NCBI GenBank assembly: GCA_002331485.1 | Contig: DCYS01000040.1 | Coordinates: 54,172 to 118,171 of the forward strand | Direction of reading: 5' to 3' | DNA: 64,000 nucleotides | DNA from: Flavobacteriales bacterium UBA2104 | Lineage (GTDB): Bacteria > Bacteroidota > Bacteroidia > Flavobacteriales_D > Crocinitomicaceae | Shown: piece by piece, positions 40,066 through 48,400 of the stretch | Layout: each line of letters begins with the position of its first letter | How positions within the stretch are numbered: position 1 is the stretch's first letter | Made by a program: the position numbers and the translations under genes | Notes under the pieces: generated by a model | What the model was told of the DNA's origin: nothing | What the model saw: the letters and a program-made list of their open reading frames with translations, nothing else | The model's database searches: none

Positions 40066-40833
40066 ATGGCAACAAAAATTAGATTGCAAAGACACGGTAA
40101 GAAAGGATATCCTTTTTACCACGTAGTAGTAGCAGATTCACGTGCAAAACGTGATGGTCGCTTCATCGAAAAATTGGGAACTTACAACCCAAACACAAAT
40201 CCAGCAACAATTGATATCGATTTCGATCAAACATTGAACTGGGTTTCTACAGGAGCTGAAATGTCTGACACAGCTCGTGCGATTCTTTCGTACAAAGGAG
40301 TACTTTACAAAAACCACTTGTTGAAAGGGGTGAAAAAAGGTGCACTTACAGAGGCAGACGTAGAAAAGAAATTTGCGGCTTGGTTGAAAGACAAAGAAGC
40401 GAAGATCGCTAAGAAGTCAGAAGGACTTTCTACAGCAGCTCAAAAAGCAGAAGCAGATCGACTTGCAGCTGAAAAAGCAGTAAGCGAAGCTCGTGCAAAA
40501 GAGATCGCTGCTAAGAATGCTCCAGAAGAAGTAGCAGAAGAGACACCAGCTGAAGAAGCTACTGCAGAGGCTGCAGATGCAGAAACAGAAGCTCCTGCTG
40601 AAGAAAAAGCAGAAGCGAAAGAAGAAGCACCAGCAGAAGAAGCAAAAGTGGAAAAGGCTGAAGCGAAGGAAGAAAAGAAAGAAAAGCCGAAAGCTGAAGA
40701 AAAAGTAGAGGAGAAGAAAGAAGAGGCGAAAGAAGAAAAAGCTGAAGCTAAAGAAGAGAAGAAGGAAGAGCCTAAAGCTGAGGAAAAGCCAGCTGAAGAA
40801 GCTAAAGAAGAAGAGAAAAAAGAAGAAAAGTAA
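40066..40833 (+). CDS. rpsP: 30S ribosomal protein S16 with long Lys/Glu/Ala tail
   Basis: A 255-residue S16. Residues 1-80 are the normal domain (IRLQRHGKKGYPFYHVVVAD, RDGRFIEKLGTYNP). A charged helical region follows, and from about residue 150 the tail is almost only Glu, Ala, Lys and Pro in repeating units. Typical S16 is about 80-90 residues; extended tails are common in this phylum, but this one is very long. The tail probably lies outside the ribosome core. It heads an operon with rimM and a tRNA methyltransferase and has a clear promoter. Confidence 0.97.
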   Translation: MATKIRLQRHGKKGYPFYHVVVADSRAKRDGRFIEKLGTYNPNTNPATIDIDFDQTLNWVSTGAEMSDTARAILSYKGVLYKNHLLKGVKKGALTEADVEKKFAAWLKDKEAKIAKKSEGLSTAAQKAEADRLAAEKAVSEARAKEIAAKNAPEEVAEETPAEEATAEAADAETEAPAEEKAEAKEEAPAEEAKVEKAEAKEEKKEKPKAEEKVEEKKEEAKEEKAEAKEEKKEEPKAEEKPAEEAKEEEKKEEK

Positions 40834-40849
40834 TCGCTTGTTGTAAAAC

Positions 40850-41383
40850 ATGAAAAAAGCTGATTGCTTTCAATTAGGTTATGTAGCGAAACTTCACGGA
40901 TATAAAGGTGAAGTTTCGCTTTTTTTTGATACCACCAATCCTGAGTACTACCGAAATCTTGATGCCGTATTCATCGATATAAGTGGTAACCTTACACCTT
41001 TCTTTATTGATCGTATCGAACTTGGGAAGAAAGGTTTCGCTCGCGTTAAGTTTGAAGGTGTTGATGATGAACAATCAGCCAAGAGCATCCTCCGAAAAGA
41101 ATTGTACCTACCACTTAAAGCGCTTCCAGATCTTGAAGGCAAACATTTTTATGATCATGAAGTAGTTGGCTTCTCTGTGATCGATGCTGAAAAAGGTAAC
41201 GTCGGTAAACTGATCGAAGTAGTCGATTACAAAACGAATCCATTATTGAGAATTGAAGCGACTAATGGAAACGAAGTATTATTGCCTTTACTCGCGGATC
41301 TGATCCAGTCAGTTGATCGCGATAAGAAAGAACTCCACGTAAAATCTCCTGAAGGACTGATCGAACTCTACCTGGAGTCATGA
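40850..41383 (+). CDS. rimM: 16S rRNA processing protein RimM
   Basis: A 177-residue ribosome maturation factor that binds S19 and helps assemble the head of the 30S subunit. It has the N-terminal barrel (LGYVAKLHGYKGEVSLFFDT) and C-terminal PRC barrel (FYDHEVVGFSVIDAEKGNVGKLIEVVDYKTNPLL, then EVLLPLLADLI). Length is normal. It lies 16 bases after rpsP, the usual order, and overlaps the next gene by ATGA. Confidence 0.97.
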   Translation: MKKADCFQLGYVAKLHGYKGEVSLFFDTTNPEYYRNLDAVFIDISGNLTPFFIDRIELGKKGFARVKFEGVDDEQSAKSILRKELYLPLKALPDLEGKHFYDHEVVGFSVIDAEKGNVGKLIEVVDYKTNPLLRIEATNGNEVLLPLLADLIQSVDRDKKELHVKSPEGLIELYLES

Positions 41384-42078
41384 GTACTTTCAAATTCAAG
41401 TATTTTCAAGTTGAACAAGTGCCAAATGTTCATTCAGTAGGTACCGATGCAATGATTCTTGGTGCGCTGATCAATGCACATGATCCAGAAACTATTTTGG
41501 ATATAGGCACGGGGACAGGCGTTCTCTCATTGATGATGGCCCAGGTTTATCCTCACGCTAAGATCACAGCCATCGATGTAAATGAACAAGCCGTTGAGCT
41601 TGCAAATATGAATTTTGATCATAGTCCGTTTTCCGATCGTTTAGAAATCAAACATCTAGATCTGAATTCATTTACTGAAAATACTAGTTCTCAAATCGAT
41701 CTTATAATCTCTAATCCTCCTTATTTTGAGAACAGTACACCAGCAAAAGGAGAGGGGAGGAATAACGCTCGACATCAAAGTAGTCTATCCCTGGAGGATC
41801 TCTTAAAGTCTGTCGCTGAATTATTGTCAACGGCTGGAAGTTGCTGGTTGATCATGCCTGTTGATCAATTTGAAAAGGTTCAAAATACTGAAGGTCTTTA
41901 TTGCAATAAAAGGATAAAGATATTCGGTAAGCCTGGAAAGCATGTACGTGATGTTATCTGTTTGAGTAAAAATGAAAGCAGCTATCATGAAGAGGCTTTG
42001 ACCATAAGAGATGAGCACGGGAACTACACGGAGGCTTACAAATCAGCTACGCTTGAATTTCACGGCGTTGCGCTTTGA
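41380..42078 (+). CDS. trmN6: tRNA1(Val) adenine-N6-methyltransferase family protein
   Basis: A 232-residue SAM-dependent N6-adenine methyltransferase of the YfiC/TrmN6 group, with MILGALI, the SAM loop LDIGTGTGVLSLMMAQ and the catalytic ISNPPYF. The E. coli relative modifies A37 of tRNA-Val; the same target is inferred here. It is translationally coupled to rimM. Its last 32 bases overlap a convergent gene on the other strand. Confidence 0.88.
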   Translation: MSTFKFKYFQVEQVPNVHSVGTDAMILGALINAHDPETILDIGTGTGVLSLMMAQVYPHAKITAIDVNEQAVELANMNFDHSPFSDRLEIKHLDLNSFTENTSSQIDLIISNPPYFENSTPAKGEGRNNARHQSSLSLEDLLKSVAELLSTAGSCWLIMPVDQFEKVQNTEGLYCNKRIKIFGKPGKHVRDVICLSKNESSYHEEALTIRDEHGNYTEAYKSATLEFHGVAL

Positions 42079-42631
42079 TCTTTCCTTTCCGGATAAAGAA
42101 CACTGTGAGGTAACCTGACTGGATCAGAATATAGACAATGGCGCCACCTAAGACTCCATCGTAATTTTGATCTTTAATGGTATTCCCAAGAATTGCCAGC
42201 ACCAGTAAGATGTTGATCAATCCAAAAATTCCATTTCCATTGCGGTATAGTTGGGGTAGAAAAATGATCTGTATAAGTGTTGCCAGTATTATGGTTATCC
42301 CTAGAATTGGAATAGGTTTGTAAACGTCATATCGGAAATTACCATAAGCCATTTTTGCAGCTCCCAGACTATTTATTCCGTATCCCCATCCGTTTAATAT
42401 TACATCATTAAAAGCCTTGTCTTCTCTTACCCTTTGCTCTTCTTTGATCGATTCCTCAAGGATCTTAGCTCCCTCCCGAACATAATCATAGGCACCACCG
42501 GTAATATCATTCAAATAGCTTTCTACCATTTTCTCAGCGGACTGAATATCCGAGAGTTGTCGATCAAAAATAGGGAGTGTGATCGAAAACAGTAGAAATA
42601 TTGAAACTATGATCCGTAGTAAGGTATTCAT
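42047..42631 (-). CDS. hypothetical membrane protein
   Basis: A 194-residue protein with an N-terminal membrane segment (residues 5-22), a soluble charged loop (about 25-100) and three or four closely spaced membrane helices after residue 105, ending in a basic tail. No family is recognised. Its 3' end overlaps the convergent trmN6 gene by 32 bases, so the last residues of one or both are under double constraint. It starts 37 bases after the DUF2797 gene on the same strand. Confidence 0.7.
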   Translation of the reverse strand: MNTLLRIIVSIFLLFSITLPIFDRQLSDIQSAEKMVESYLNDITGGAYDYVREGAKILEESIKEEQRVREDKAFNDVILNGWGYGINSLGAAKMAYGNFRYDVYKPIPILGITIILATLIQIIFLPQLYRNGNGIFGLINILLVLAILGNTIKDQNYDGVLGGAIVYILIQSGYLTVFFIRKGKIKAQRREIQA

Positions 42632-42668
42632 GTTGAAGTGAAGATAATTAAAATTGCTATAATATCAA

Positions 42669-43490
42669 TTATCCTTCAATACTGATCACATAGCTCGTAT
42701 GTTTTCTCATATTGAGTACACGATTATTGTCAAGCAACAAGTACTGACCTTTTATGCCTTTCAGTTCTCCTTCGATCTCATTCGTTTTATCGAAACTGAG
42801 ACTTTTTACTTTTTGTGGATATTCGAGTGCAGGGTAATTGATCGAAATGACTTCGTCGTCTTCGGAGAAGTACTCAGAAAGATCATCAGGAAGTAATTCT
42901 TCAATTTCCCATTTGGTTTCTTCAAGATCAATTGATTCATCAACCTCATTCTTTAGCATTTTTCTCCAATTGGTGCGATCTGTGAATTGGTCTTTCAATG
43001 CGACTTCAAGTACACCTGCCAGGTATCTGTTTGGCGTTTCCGCCAATCTAATTGCTTCATTCGCGCCTTGATCAATCCAACGAGTAGGGATTTGAGTTTG
43101 ACGTGTAACACCAACTTTAACGACATCACTTGCTGCAAGATAGACAACATGTGGTTGATTGTGATTTCGTTCTTCCCATTCAGGATCACGCCCTTCACCG
43201 AGATGAGCTCGACACAATTCAGGCTTAATAATGCATTCAGCAGCTTCAGGGGCGTCTCTGAAACACGGATAGCAAAAACCCTGGTGAAACGATTTCTTCG
43301 TTTGTTTACCACAGGATTTACATATGATCTTATCGTGAAATGTCAGTTTAATATGTTTTCCGATAAACTCATTAGCCGAAAATAAGTCTTCATTTTTCGA
43401 TTCAGAATTAACAAGTTTAAATGTGTATGCAACACTTCCGTCCTCGTCCAATGAGGTTAGCATTTTACGAACTTCACCTGTGTATTTCAT
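42669..43490 (-). CDS. DUF2797 family zinc-ribbon protein
   Basis: A 273-residue protein with a four-Cys zinc ribbon (CKSCGKQTKKSFHQGFCYPC, about residues 58-77) and a GIY-YIG-like core containing VYLAASDVVKVGVTRQTQIPTRWIDQGA, the hallmark of DUF2797. The function is not established; the fold suggests nucleic acid contact. It lies 12 bases after the nucleoside transporter gene on the same strand. Confidence 0.85.
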   Translation of the reverse strand: MKYTGEVRKMLTSLDEDGSVAYTFKLVNSESKNEDLFSANEFIGKHIKLTFHDKIICKSCGKQTKKSFHQGFCYPCFRDAPEAAECIIKPELCRAHLGEGRDPEWEERNHNQPHVVYLAASDVVKVGVTRQTQIPTRWIDQGANEAIRLAETPNRYLAGVLEVALKDQFTDRTNWRKMLKNEVDESIDLEETKWEIEELLPDDLSEYFSEDDEVISINYPALEYPQKVKSLSFDKTNEIEGELKGIKGQYLLLDNNRVLNMRKHTSYVISIEG

Positions 43491-43502
43491 TACTTGAACT
43501 GT

Positions 43503-45140
43503 TTAGAATAACATTCCAACCATCGTTGCCGTCATCATACAAGCAAGTGTTCCGGCGATCAATGAAAGAACACCGTATTTGGCAAGTATTGGTTTTTTCT
43601 CTGGTGCTAATGCTCCAATTCCCCCAACCTGGATCCCGATAGATGCAAAGTTTGCGAATCCACAAAGTACATAAGTTCCCATCATTAATGATTTACCTGA
43701 GATCTCGTCCTGAAGTTCTCCAAGATGTGGGTAAGCAACAAATTCGTTGATGATAGTTTTCTCACCAAGTAGCTGACCAATGATCTGAGTATCCTCCCAG
43801 GGGACTCCCATGATCCAGGCTATGGGTGACAATAGATTTCCTAGTATGTACTGAAATGAAAGTTTGTCGTACATTGCAGAGCTCTCAGCGATTATTCCAT
43901 TCAATCCTGTTGCTCCTCCGATCAATCCAAGGATATAATTTGCAAGTGCGATCAAGGAAACAAATACGATCAACATGGCTGCAACGTTTACAGCGAGCTT
44001 AACTCCGTCAACGGTACCGTTCGTTATGGCTTCAAGTGCATTCGTTCCAAGTTTATTTTTAGTAATGCTCAAGTCTTTATTGATCTCTTCTGTTTCCGGA
44101 AGTAAGATCTTAGCAAATATAATAGCTGCTGGTGCTGACATCAGTGACGCAGTAAGTAAGTGCTTGGCAAAAAAGATCTTCTGTTGTGGGTCACCACCTC
44201 CCAGGAATCCAATGTAGGAGGCAAGAACTCCACCAGCGATCGTCGCCATTCCTCCTGCCATTAAACTAAGGATTTCACTTTTGGTCATTTTCCCTAAGTA
44301 AGGCTTTACAAGTAATGGTGCTTCTGTCTGACCTAAAAATACATTACCTGCAGCTGCAACACTTTCAGATCCTGATAATCCCATGAGTCGTTTCATTACC
44401 CACGCCATGGCTAAAACGATCTTTTGTAAAATCCCCCAATAATAGAGTAAACTTGACAGAGCAGAGAAGAAGATCACAGATGGTAAGATCCATGTCACAA
44501 AGTTCTTAACGATAGGCGACATTTCTCCATCTACAACACTACCAAATACAAACAAGGCGCCTTCATGGGCCATGTCTACAACTTTGACAAATCCTTTAGA
44601 AATAAAGTCGAATACATATTCAACATAAGGAACTTTAAGGATCAACAGCGCCAGAATGATCTGAAGTGCAATTCCTTTAAGCACTAGCTTCCAGTTTATT
44701 GCTTTTCTATTTCGACTTAAAAGGTAAGCGATGAGAATAAGTGCGAACATTCCTAAAAGCCCCCTAAATAGACCATTTACAGAGAAACCTGAGGATAACT
44801 GTTTGTTTTCTTTGAGAAAGGTGATTCGTTCTCCATCCTTGTCGAGAGAGAATTTGCGATCATCCAGTGTATTGATCGTAAAAGATACAGCTGGGTTTAT
44901 TGTATCATCTTCATTTTCGAGAGTGAGTCTGTCTTCTGTTAAAATATAGTTTCCTTCACGGAAAGATGAAAGGAGTGTATCAGTGTTTTTGAAGGTTCCA
45001 TCCTCTCTGAGTTCTAAAGAGAATTTTCTTCTAAACCATTTCTGGTCATTGTTCTCTTCTTCCTGAGCGAACGTCGGGTAGATCGTCAGCGCAAGAATAA
45101 AGAGGAGAAAAATATTATGACGTACGTCGATTAATTTCAT
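43503..45140 (-). CDS. concentrative nucleoside transporter (NupC/CNT family) with exported N-terminal domain
   Basis: A protein of about 545 residues. A signal sequence (ending near PTFAQ) is followed by a small beta-rich domain (about 30-115) and then the CNT transporter core with many membrane helices. CNT motifs include SGSESVAAAGNVFLGQTEAPLLVKPY, MAGGMATIAGGVLASYIGFLG and a C-terminal GFANFASIGIQVGGIGALAP, which form the nucleoside and Na+/H+ sites. It imports nucleosides. The periplasmic front domain is not part of E. coli NupC. The start overlaps the DUF151 gene by 26 bases. Confidence 0.92.
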   Translation of the reverse strand: MKLIDVRHNIFLLFILALTIYPTFAQEEENNDQKWFRRKFSLELREDGTFKNTDTLLSSFREGNYILTEDRLTLENEDDTINPAVSFTINTLDDRKFSLDKDGERITFLKENKQLSSGFSVNGLFRGLLGMFALILIAYLLSRNRKAINWKLVLKGIALQIILALLILKVPYVEYVFDFISKGFVKVVDMAHEGALFVFGSVVDGEMSPIVKNFVTWILPSVIFFSALSSLLYYWGILQKIVLAMAWVMKRLMGLSGSESVAAAGNVFLGQTEAPLLVKPYLGKMTKSEILSLMAGGMATIAGGVLASYIGFLGGGDPQQKIFFAKHLLTASLMSAPAAIIFAKILLPETEEINKDLSITKNKLGTNALEAITNGTVDGVKLAVNVAAMLIVFVSLIALANYILGLIGGATGLNGIIAESSAMYDKLSFQYILGNLLSPIAWIMGVPWEDTQIIGQLLGEKTIINEFVAYPHLGELQDEISGKSLMMGTYVLCGFANFASIGIQVGGIGALAPEKKPILAKYGVLSLIAGTLACMMTATMVGMLF

Positions 45141-45711
45141 CTCGAATTTTTGAGGCCAACTCGTAATTTTCATTTTCTACGGCACTATCGAGTTGATTTT
45201 CCAGTTCGCTCACCGTCAATTTAGATAGATCATCTTTATCTTCTTTTTCAGAAGATTCCTCAGACGGATTAACTTCGATTGGAGACTCTAGATCGTCACC
45301 TTCATCGAGTTTGATCCCGGAAGAATCCATTATAGAAGCGTAAGTGAAAACTGGACATTTGAAACGAACAGCAAGAGCAATAGCGTCAGATGTTCTCGCA
45401 TCGATCTCGTGCGTTTCTCCGTTTTGATCACAGATCAGTTTCGCATAGAAGATACCTTCAACAAGATTATAGATCAGAACTTCTTTTAGGGTGATATTGA
45501 ATTCACCGGCAAAATTTTTGAAAAGGTCGTGTGTCAAGGGCCTGGACGGAGTCATGTTCTCCAGCTCAATGGCTATAGCCTGCGCTTCAAATCCTCCGAT
45601 GATGATCGGAAGTCTTCTTCCTCCTTCTACTTCAGACAAAACAAGAGCATATGCTCCTGATTGGGTCTGACTGTAGGATAAACCTACGATTTCCAGTTTT
45701 ACTTTTTCCAT
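45115..45711 (-). CDS. DUF151 bifunctional nuclease family protein with UVR motif
   Basis: A 198-residue protein with a DUF151 domain (about 1-130; RRLPIIIGGFEAQAIAIELE and DARTSDAIALAVRFKCPVF) and a C-terminal UvrB/UvrC-type helical hairpin (SELENQLDSAVENENYELAS). An acidic linker joins them. Plant and bacterial relatives show nuclease activity, but the cellular role here is open. It overlaps the downstream transporter gene by 26 bases. Confidence 0.88.
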   Translation of the reverse strand: MEKVKLEIVGLSYSQTQSGAYALVLSEVEGGRRLPIIIGGFEAQAIAIELENMTPSRPLTHDLFKNFAGEFNITLKEVLIYNLVEGIFYAKLICDQNGETHEIDARTSDAIALAVRFKCPVFTYASIMDSSGIKLDEGDDLESPIEVNPSEESSEKEDKDDLSKLTVSELENQLDSAVENENYELASKIRDEINRRTS

Positions 45712-45752
45712 ATTTTGGCTAAAGTCTGTGCTTTTACAATATTGAATAAATA

Positions 45753-45774
45753 AGGGAAGCGAAAATGCTTCCCT
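45753..45774 (-). terminator. Rho-independent terminator after etfBA
   Basis: AGGGAAGC at 45753-45760 pairs perfectly with GCTTCCCT at 45767-45774 around a 6-base loop. On the minus strand a T-rich stretch follows. It lies 41 bases after the etfA stop. Confidence 0.8.
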
Positions 45775-45814
45775 ATATACTCGTTACGTAAAAATAGTAT
45801 TTTATTCGAAAACC

Positions 45815-46762
45815 TTAGTTAGAAGCTTTGAATTTTTTTATTGCTTCATTTAATCGAGGTAATACTTCAAACGCGTCACCTACAACACCATAATCAGCTG
45901 CCTTGAAGAAAGGAGCTTCTTCGTCAGTATTGATCACAACGATCACTTTTGAACCGTTCACACCTGCAAGGTGCTGAATAGCTCCAGAGATTCCTGCTGC
46001 GATGTAAAGGTTTGGACGAATTGCAACACCTGTTTGACCTACGTGTTCGTGGTGAGGTCTCCAACCTGTATCGGCTACTGGTCGGGAACAAGCAGTTGCT
46101 GCACCTAGTGTTTCTGCAAGATCAGTTACGATACCCCAGTTCTCTGGACCTTTCAATCCACGTCCAGCTGAAACAACTAACTCTGCTTCTGGTAATGGAA
46201 TTTCTCCTTCAGGCAATTTAGTATCTAGTACCTCAACTCTTGAGTCACCAGCGTTACCGTCAAATTCCTCAACTGCTGCTTCACTTCCTGTTTCTTCTGG
46301 TTGTAGAGAGTTTGGAAGTAGCGCTATAATTTTCTTATCTGTGCTAACCTTTACATGTCCGAAAGCTTTTCCAGAAAATACATTTACTGGAATAGTACCA
46401 TCTTCTTTCGGCAGATCTGTAGCTCCAGAAACTAGTCCGGCATTCAAACGAACTGACAAACGAGGTGCCACTGCTTTACCAACAAGGTCATTTGAAAAAA
46501 CGATCGTAGTTGCACCAGTTTTCTCAGCAGCTGTTGCTACTAATTTTGTCAATTGCTGGTCGTCAATTCCTTCGAAAGAACGATCAACTAAAACTTTATC
46601 TGCACCGTATTTACCAAGCTCAGCAAGGTCACCTTCAGATGCTTTTCCATTCGTAACAGCAGTTACGTCACCTAATTTTTTTCCGTACGTTACAGCTTCA
46701 TAAGCATTCTTTGCGATCTTATCTCCACTGCTATCTATATATACTAAAACTGACATAGTCAA
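45815..46762 (-). CDS. etfA: electron transfer flavoprotein, alpha subunit
   Basis: A 315-residue FAD-binding subunit of ETF, which takes electrons from acyl-CoA dehydrogenases and passes them to the quinone pool. The C-terminal FAD domain carries VSAGRGLKGPENW, CSRPVADTGWRPHHEHVGQTG and YIAAGISGAIQHLAG. Length is normal. It follows etfB by 21 bases and is closed by a hairpin terminator. Confidence 0.97.
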   Translation of the reverse strand: MTMSVLVYIDSSGDKIAKNAYEAVTYGKKLGDVTAVTNGKASEGDLAELGKYGADKVLVDRSFEGIDDQQLTKLVATAAEKTGATTIVFSNDLVGKAVAPRLSVRLNAGLVSGATDLPKEDGTIPVNVFSGKAFGHVKVSTDKKIIALLPNSLQPEETGSEAAVEEFDGNAGDSRVEVLDTKLPEGEIPLPEAELVVSAGRGLKGPENWGIVTDLAETLGAATACSRPVADTGWRPHHEHVGQTGVAIRPNLYIAAGISGAIQHLAGVNGSKVIVVINTDEEAPFFKAADYGVVGDAFEVLPRLNEAIKKFKASN

Positions 46763-46783
46763 AAATTTAAATTCGTAATTCGA

Positions 46784-47524
46784 TTATATAACTTTCGCTT
46801 CGTTGTGAAGTAAATCTACCAATTCATCCATGTTCTCCGGGTCAATCAATTTAACCGCAGATTTAGGAGCTGGTAACTGGTACTTAACGAAAGACGTAAG
46901 CTTATCAGCACTTGATGAAGCTTCAACCTTCAACGGCTTAGAACGCGCTGCCATAATTCCTCTCATGTTTGGAATTCGTTGTTCAGCCATACCTTTAGCA
47001 CAACTTACAACCAAAGGAAGATCAGCTTTTACAGTTTGTACACCACCTGTGATCTCTTTATCAAGTGTAGCTGTATTTCCTTCAACATCAAGTTTACTTG
47101 CAAGTGAGATGAAAGGCTGATCCAAGTGCTCAGCGATCATACCACCAACTTGTGAACCATTATAATCAATAGTCTCTTTTCCTAGTAGGATGAGATCATA
47201 ATCACCAGTCTTTGCAAAATTTGCAATCTCTGTTGCCACCTGGAATGCATCCTCAGCATCAGTATCTATACGTACAGCATCGTCAGCTCCGATTGCAAGT
47301 GCTTTACGAATCGTAGCTTCATCTTCAGCAGTACCTACAGTTACTGTAGTTACAGTTCCTCCATTAGCTTCTTTTAATTCCAGCCCTCGAACGAGTGCAT
47401 ACCATTCATCATAAGGGTTTACAATGTATTTGACACCATTAGTATCAAATTTCGTGTCTCCGTCTGTGAAGGAAATTTTAGTTGTCGTATCGGGTGCTTT
47501 ACTAATACAAACAAGTATTTTCAT
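46784..47524 (-). CDS. etfB: electron transfer flavoprotein, beta subunit
   Basis: A 246-residue AMP-binding subunit of ETF. It has the N-terminal KILVCISKAPDTTTKI, YDEWYALVRGLELKE, and the adenosine-site region LILLGKETIDYNGSQVG. It forms a heterodimer with EtfA in fatty and amino acid oxidation. It is the first gene of a two-gene operon, with a -7 box 26 bases upstream. Confidence 0.97.
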   Translation of the reverse strand: MKILVCISKAPDTTTKISFTDGDTKFDTNGVKYIVNPYDEWYALVRGLELKEANGGTVTTVTVGTAEDEATIRKALAIGADDAVRIDTDAEDAFQVATEIANFAKTGDYDLILLGKETIDYNGSQVGGMIAEHLDQPFISLASKLDVEGNTATLDKEITGGVQTVKADLPLVVSCAKGMAEQRIPNMRGIMAARSKPLKVEASSSADKLTSFVKYQLPAPKSAVKLIDPENMDELVDLLHNEAKVI

Positions 47525-47550
47525 TACGTATCTTTTTTATTGGTCTCCCA

Positions 47551-47558
47551 CAAAAATA
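47551..47558 (-). promoter_or_regulatory. putative -7 box for etfBA
   Basis: On the minus strand this reads TATTTTTG followed by TGGGAG, much like the second glnN box (TATTTTTG then TGGAAA). It is 26 bases before the etfB ATG. The rest of the 279-base divergent region up to 47803 is AT-rich; I see no gene or clear plus-strand promoter in it. Confidence 0.5.
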
Positions 47559-47803
47559 ACAAAAGATTTTTCTTCTCTAAGTCCTTTTTACAATGTATGC
47601 ATAATAATTTTTAACAATTGTGAATAGATGACATTAGTTGGTCTGATTATCAATGACTACTGGAGGTGTATAGTGTGTTTTTTTACCCTTGATCTTAGTT
47701 AAGTTGAAAAAAATTGTAATGATTTATGGAATTTGAATTCTTAGATGCCCTTTTATACAGATAATAATGTAAATTGTAATAAGAAATCAATGATATAGAA
47801 TAG

Positions 47804-48400
47804 GTGATACTACAACTGCTTCGGAAATATACGCAGCTTTCGGATGAAGACCTGGTAAAGAAATACCAATCTTCGAATGATGCTTATTACGCAGCATTGT
47901 TGTTTGATCGATACAATGAACTTACGGTTTCTCTGGCGATGAGCTATTTGAAAAATGAAGCTGATGCTGAGGATGCCACGATGGAATGTTTTGAATTGAT
48001 CGTAAATGATCTTCGTAAAACAGAAGTTGAAAATTTTGGCGGATGGTATTACAGTGTGGTCAGAAACTACCTACTGAAAGTAAAGAGGAGAAGACAAAAG
48101 TTAGTTCAGGAGGACAACATAGAAACACGATTAGAAGTAGATGATGAATCCTGGCAACAACTTTTTGATTCATCTGAAGAAGTGTTAACGGAGTATTTGA
48201 ACGAACTGTTAGAAACATTAAAAGACGATCAACGTATTTGTATCCAACGGTTCTATTTAGACGGAAAGTCATACAAGGAAATTGAACAATTAGAAAATAT
48301 ACCAGAAAAGAAAGTAAAGAGTCATATTCAAAACGGAAAACGAAAATTAAAGATCGAATTAGATAAAAGAAATGTCAAGTCAATCAATGAAATATCATGA
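47804..48400 (+). CDS. sigma-70 family (ECF-type) RNA polymerase sigma factor
   Basis: A 198-residue sigma factor. Region 2 spans about 15-85 (LFDRYNELTVSLAMSYLKNEADAEDATMECFELIV ... GGWYYSVVRNYLL). Region 4 spans about 138-190 (KDDQRICIQRFYLDGKSYKEIEQLENIPEKKVKSHIQNGKRKL). There is no region 3, as in ECF sigmas. The start is GTG at 47804. Its last 29 bases overlap the next gene, which encodes a membrane protein with an anti-sigma-like N-terminus, so the pair is likely a regulatory unit. Confidence 0.92.
   Translation: MILQLLRKYTQLSDEDLVKKYQSSNDAYYAALLFDRYNELTVSLAMSYLKNEADAEDATMECFELIVNDLRKTEVENFGGWYYSVVRNYLLKVKRRRQKLVQEDNIETRLEVDDESWQQLFDSSEEVLTEYLNELLETLKDDQRICIQRFYLDGKSYKEIEQLENIPEKKVKSHIQNGKRKLKIELDKRNVKSINEIS

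Noticed and set aside
40417..40851. A 144-residue open frame opposite rpsP, very rich in Phe, Ser and Cys
   Set aside because: It is the reverse reading of the Lys/Glu/Ala repeats of S16. The composition is not protein-like, and rpsP is certain.
47525..47803. A small RNA or short gene in the divergent etfB/sigma gap
   Set aside because: No open frame with a plausible start, no stable hairpin with a T tract, and no plus-strand promoter could be supported by eye.
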